Made by a program: the position numbers and the translations under genes
Assembly (NCBI GenBank): GCA_021773335.1
Contig: JAJFKG010000033.1
Location: 1 to 36,800, forward strand
Direction of reading: 5' to 3'
DNA: 36,800 bases
DNA from: Gammaproteobacteria bacterium
GTDB lineage: Bacteria; Pseudomonadota; Gammaproteobacteria; JAJFKG01
Shown: positions 35,843 through 36,800 of the stretch, piece after piece
Layout: the number at the start of each line of letters is the position of its first letter
Numbering within the stretch: the stretch's first letter is position 1
The notes under the pieces: generated by a model
Told to the model about the DNA's origin: nothing
Databases searched by the model: none
The model's input: the letters and a program-made list of their open reading frames with translations, nothing else

Positions 35843-35968
35843 ATGGACATGAAAAAACTTTCAGTACACACCCATCTTTCACCAGCTCTCTGTATGAGCA
35901 TACTTAAAATCCCGCAGCTACAACCAGTTAGATATTTCAGTCCAAAACACATCGGGATAAACAAATAA
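35843..35968 (+). CDS. Possible 41-aa small ORF upstream of the TetR-type gene
   Basis: The frame begins ATGGACATGAAAAAAC and codes a 41-aa basic peptide (MDMKKLSVHTHLSPALCMSI..., ending HIGINK). AAGGA lies about 9-14 nt before the two possible ATGs. The stop is 28 bp before the TetR-type start, so it may lead that transcript. No similarity is recognised and it may be chance; it could also be a leader peptide. Confidence 0.25.
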   Translation: MDMKKLSVHTHLSPALCMSILKIPQLQPVRYFSPKHIGINK

Positions 35969-35996
35969 ACTTAAGTAAGCATACAAGGAGTTAAGC

Positions 35997-36599
35997 ATGC
36001 CAAACAGTATTCTACCCTACCAGTTGGTAGGCAAACAAGGAAACACTATAGAAACGATTCTATATCAGTCGATTCAATTACTGAGTAAACGTGGCTATAG
36101 CGCCACTTCATTACAAGATATTGCAAATGCTTGCCATATCAAAAAAAGCAGCCTGTTTCATTATGTGAGAAACAAACCGCAATTGGTCGGACAAGTGCTA
36201 CAGTCTGTGCGTAACCACTATTAAACTGTACTATCTATCGATACGAAGACAACAGCCGACGACTACATAACGCGATGGTTCCAACGTGTTTCTCAGTTTT
36301 TCACAATACAGCCTAGCAGCAAGCTAGTTATTACGTTAGCTAGTAGCGTACATATCTCTACGATACGTCAACAGTTACAGATGTATCTCACGCAATGGCA
36401 AACGGATACTATCGCCTTGCTAAAATCCCACTTAGGAAACTCCACGGCTGAACAATTCTCGCAAGAAAGTATCGAACGTTTACACGGTGCGTTACTCATG
36501 AGTCATATTTATGCGGATGATAGCTATGTGCAACGTTGTTGCCAGCAGCTCCATGCCCGCTACCAAACCCTATTAATAAACCAACCCACGTCAATTTAA
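35997..36599 (+). pseudogene. TetR/AcrR-family regulator split by an in-frame TAA
   Basis: Residues 1-75 start at a good ATG (AGGAG 7 nt upstream). They form a TetR N-terminal domain: ETILYQSIQLLSKRGYSATS, then the HTH LQDIANACHIKKSSLFHYVRNKPQLV. A single TAA (36222-36224) follows VRNHY. The same frame continues without interruption for another 124 codons (from TVLSIDTKTT to NQPTSI, stop 36597-36599), with a helical ligand-domain character. Total length is 200 codons, the usual TetR size. This is therefore one gene with a nonsense codon, not two genes. The next gene starts 12 bp later. Confidence 0.8.
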
Positions 36600-36611
36600 G
36601 GAGATATCATA

Positions 36612-36800
36612 ATGGAAGTACTCACACAATACGCAAACCAACGAAATATCACGCTAGAGCAATTAGGCCAGACTTATCCACTTGACCCAGAGGTTCTCGG
36701 TTATTTAGAGCTAGCTATCGCAATGAATAATCTTATCAAACTCAAGGAACGCTTGGAACGCACCCCGTTGCATGAACAACAACGTGGTTACGTTGAACTA
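36612..36800 (+). CDS. Start of an unrecognised gene, cut by window edge
   Basis: ATG 36612 follows AAGGAG (36599-36604) at 7 nt, directly after the TetR-type gene. The frame is open to the window end for 63 codons, beginning MEVLTQYANQRNITLEQLG. It looks helical, with Leu/Glu/Lys heptad-like spacing (NNLIKLKERLERTPLHEQQR). It is probably the gene the TetR-type regulator is cotranscribed with. I do not recognise the family. Confidence 0.65.
   Translation, partial: MEVLTQYANQRNITLEQLGQTYPLDPEVLGYLELAIAMNNLIKLKERLERTPLHEQQRGYVEL

Overview
The window looks like a chromosomal segment of a gammaproteobacterium of moderate GC. The gene order (gltA / sdhCDAB-sucAB-sucCD; yciB-bolA / yciO-scpA-scpB / rluB-yciK) and protein types such as FabV, a lysine-rich histone H1-like protein and YciO fit the class well. 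The order Legionellales (Coxiella/Legionella relatives) is a plausible but unproven placement. No rRNA, tRNA, CRISPR array, transposase or integrase gene was recognised.

Layout. 1-1226: a REP-like half element, two tandem minus-strand terminators, a repeat-rich histone H1-like gene, then about 550 bp of AT-rich non-coding DNA holding three successive perfect inverted repeats. 1227-6635: divergent glpD and glpK (glycerol catabolism), an OmpA-family outer-membrane protein, a cluster of palindromic repeats, and an unrecognised gene broken by a stop and a frameshift. 6661-19624: the TCA-cycle block. gltA and an MDR oxidoreductase lie on the minus strand; sdhCDAB, sucAB and sucCD run on the plus strand. 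Between sucB and sucC sits a 2.1-copy, 176-bp tandem duplication of REP-type palindromes, followed by a promoter that overlaps a terminator-like hairpin. 19625-26000: a large terminator palindrome, an inverted REP pair, yciB-bolA, a probably leaderless yciO, scpA-scpB with long acidic extensions, rluB, and an SDR gene paired with a squalene/phytoene-synthase-like gene that lacks the usual Asp-rich motifs. 26156-33237: a lytic transglycosylase, a small conserved hypothetical protein, fabV, and a divergent RND efflux adaptor-permease pair.

33238-36800 looks like a more variable, AT-rich accessory region. It holds an inverted 143-bp near-copy of part of the RND permease gene and a 445-aa protein of unknown function. 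This protein's gene is convergent with a small methyltransferase-like gene, and their stop codons share a CTAG. Next come a palindromic control region, a possible 41-aa ORF, a TetR-type regulator split by one in-frame TAA, and the start of an unrecognised gene cut by the window edge.

Together the central genes supply the oxidative TCA steps from citrate synthesis (GltA) through 2-oxoglutarate to succinate and fumarate (SucAB, SucCD, SdhCDAB). The E3 subunit (lpd) of the 2-oxoglutarate dehydrogenase complex is not in the window. The GTAG-tipped REP-like palindromes, of at least two sequence classes, recur at six or more sites. They imply an active or past REP-mobilising enzyme (RAYT type) elsewhere in the genome; this is an inference.
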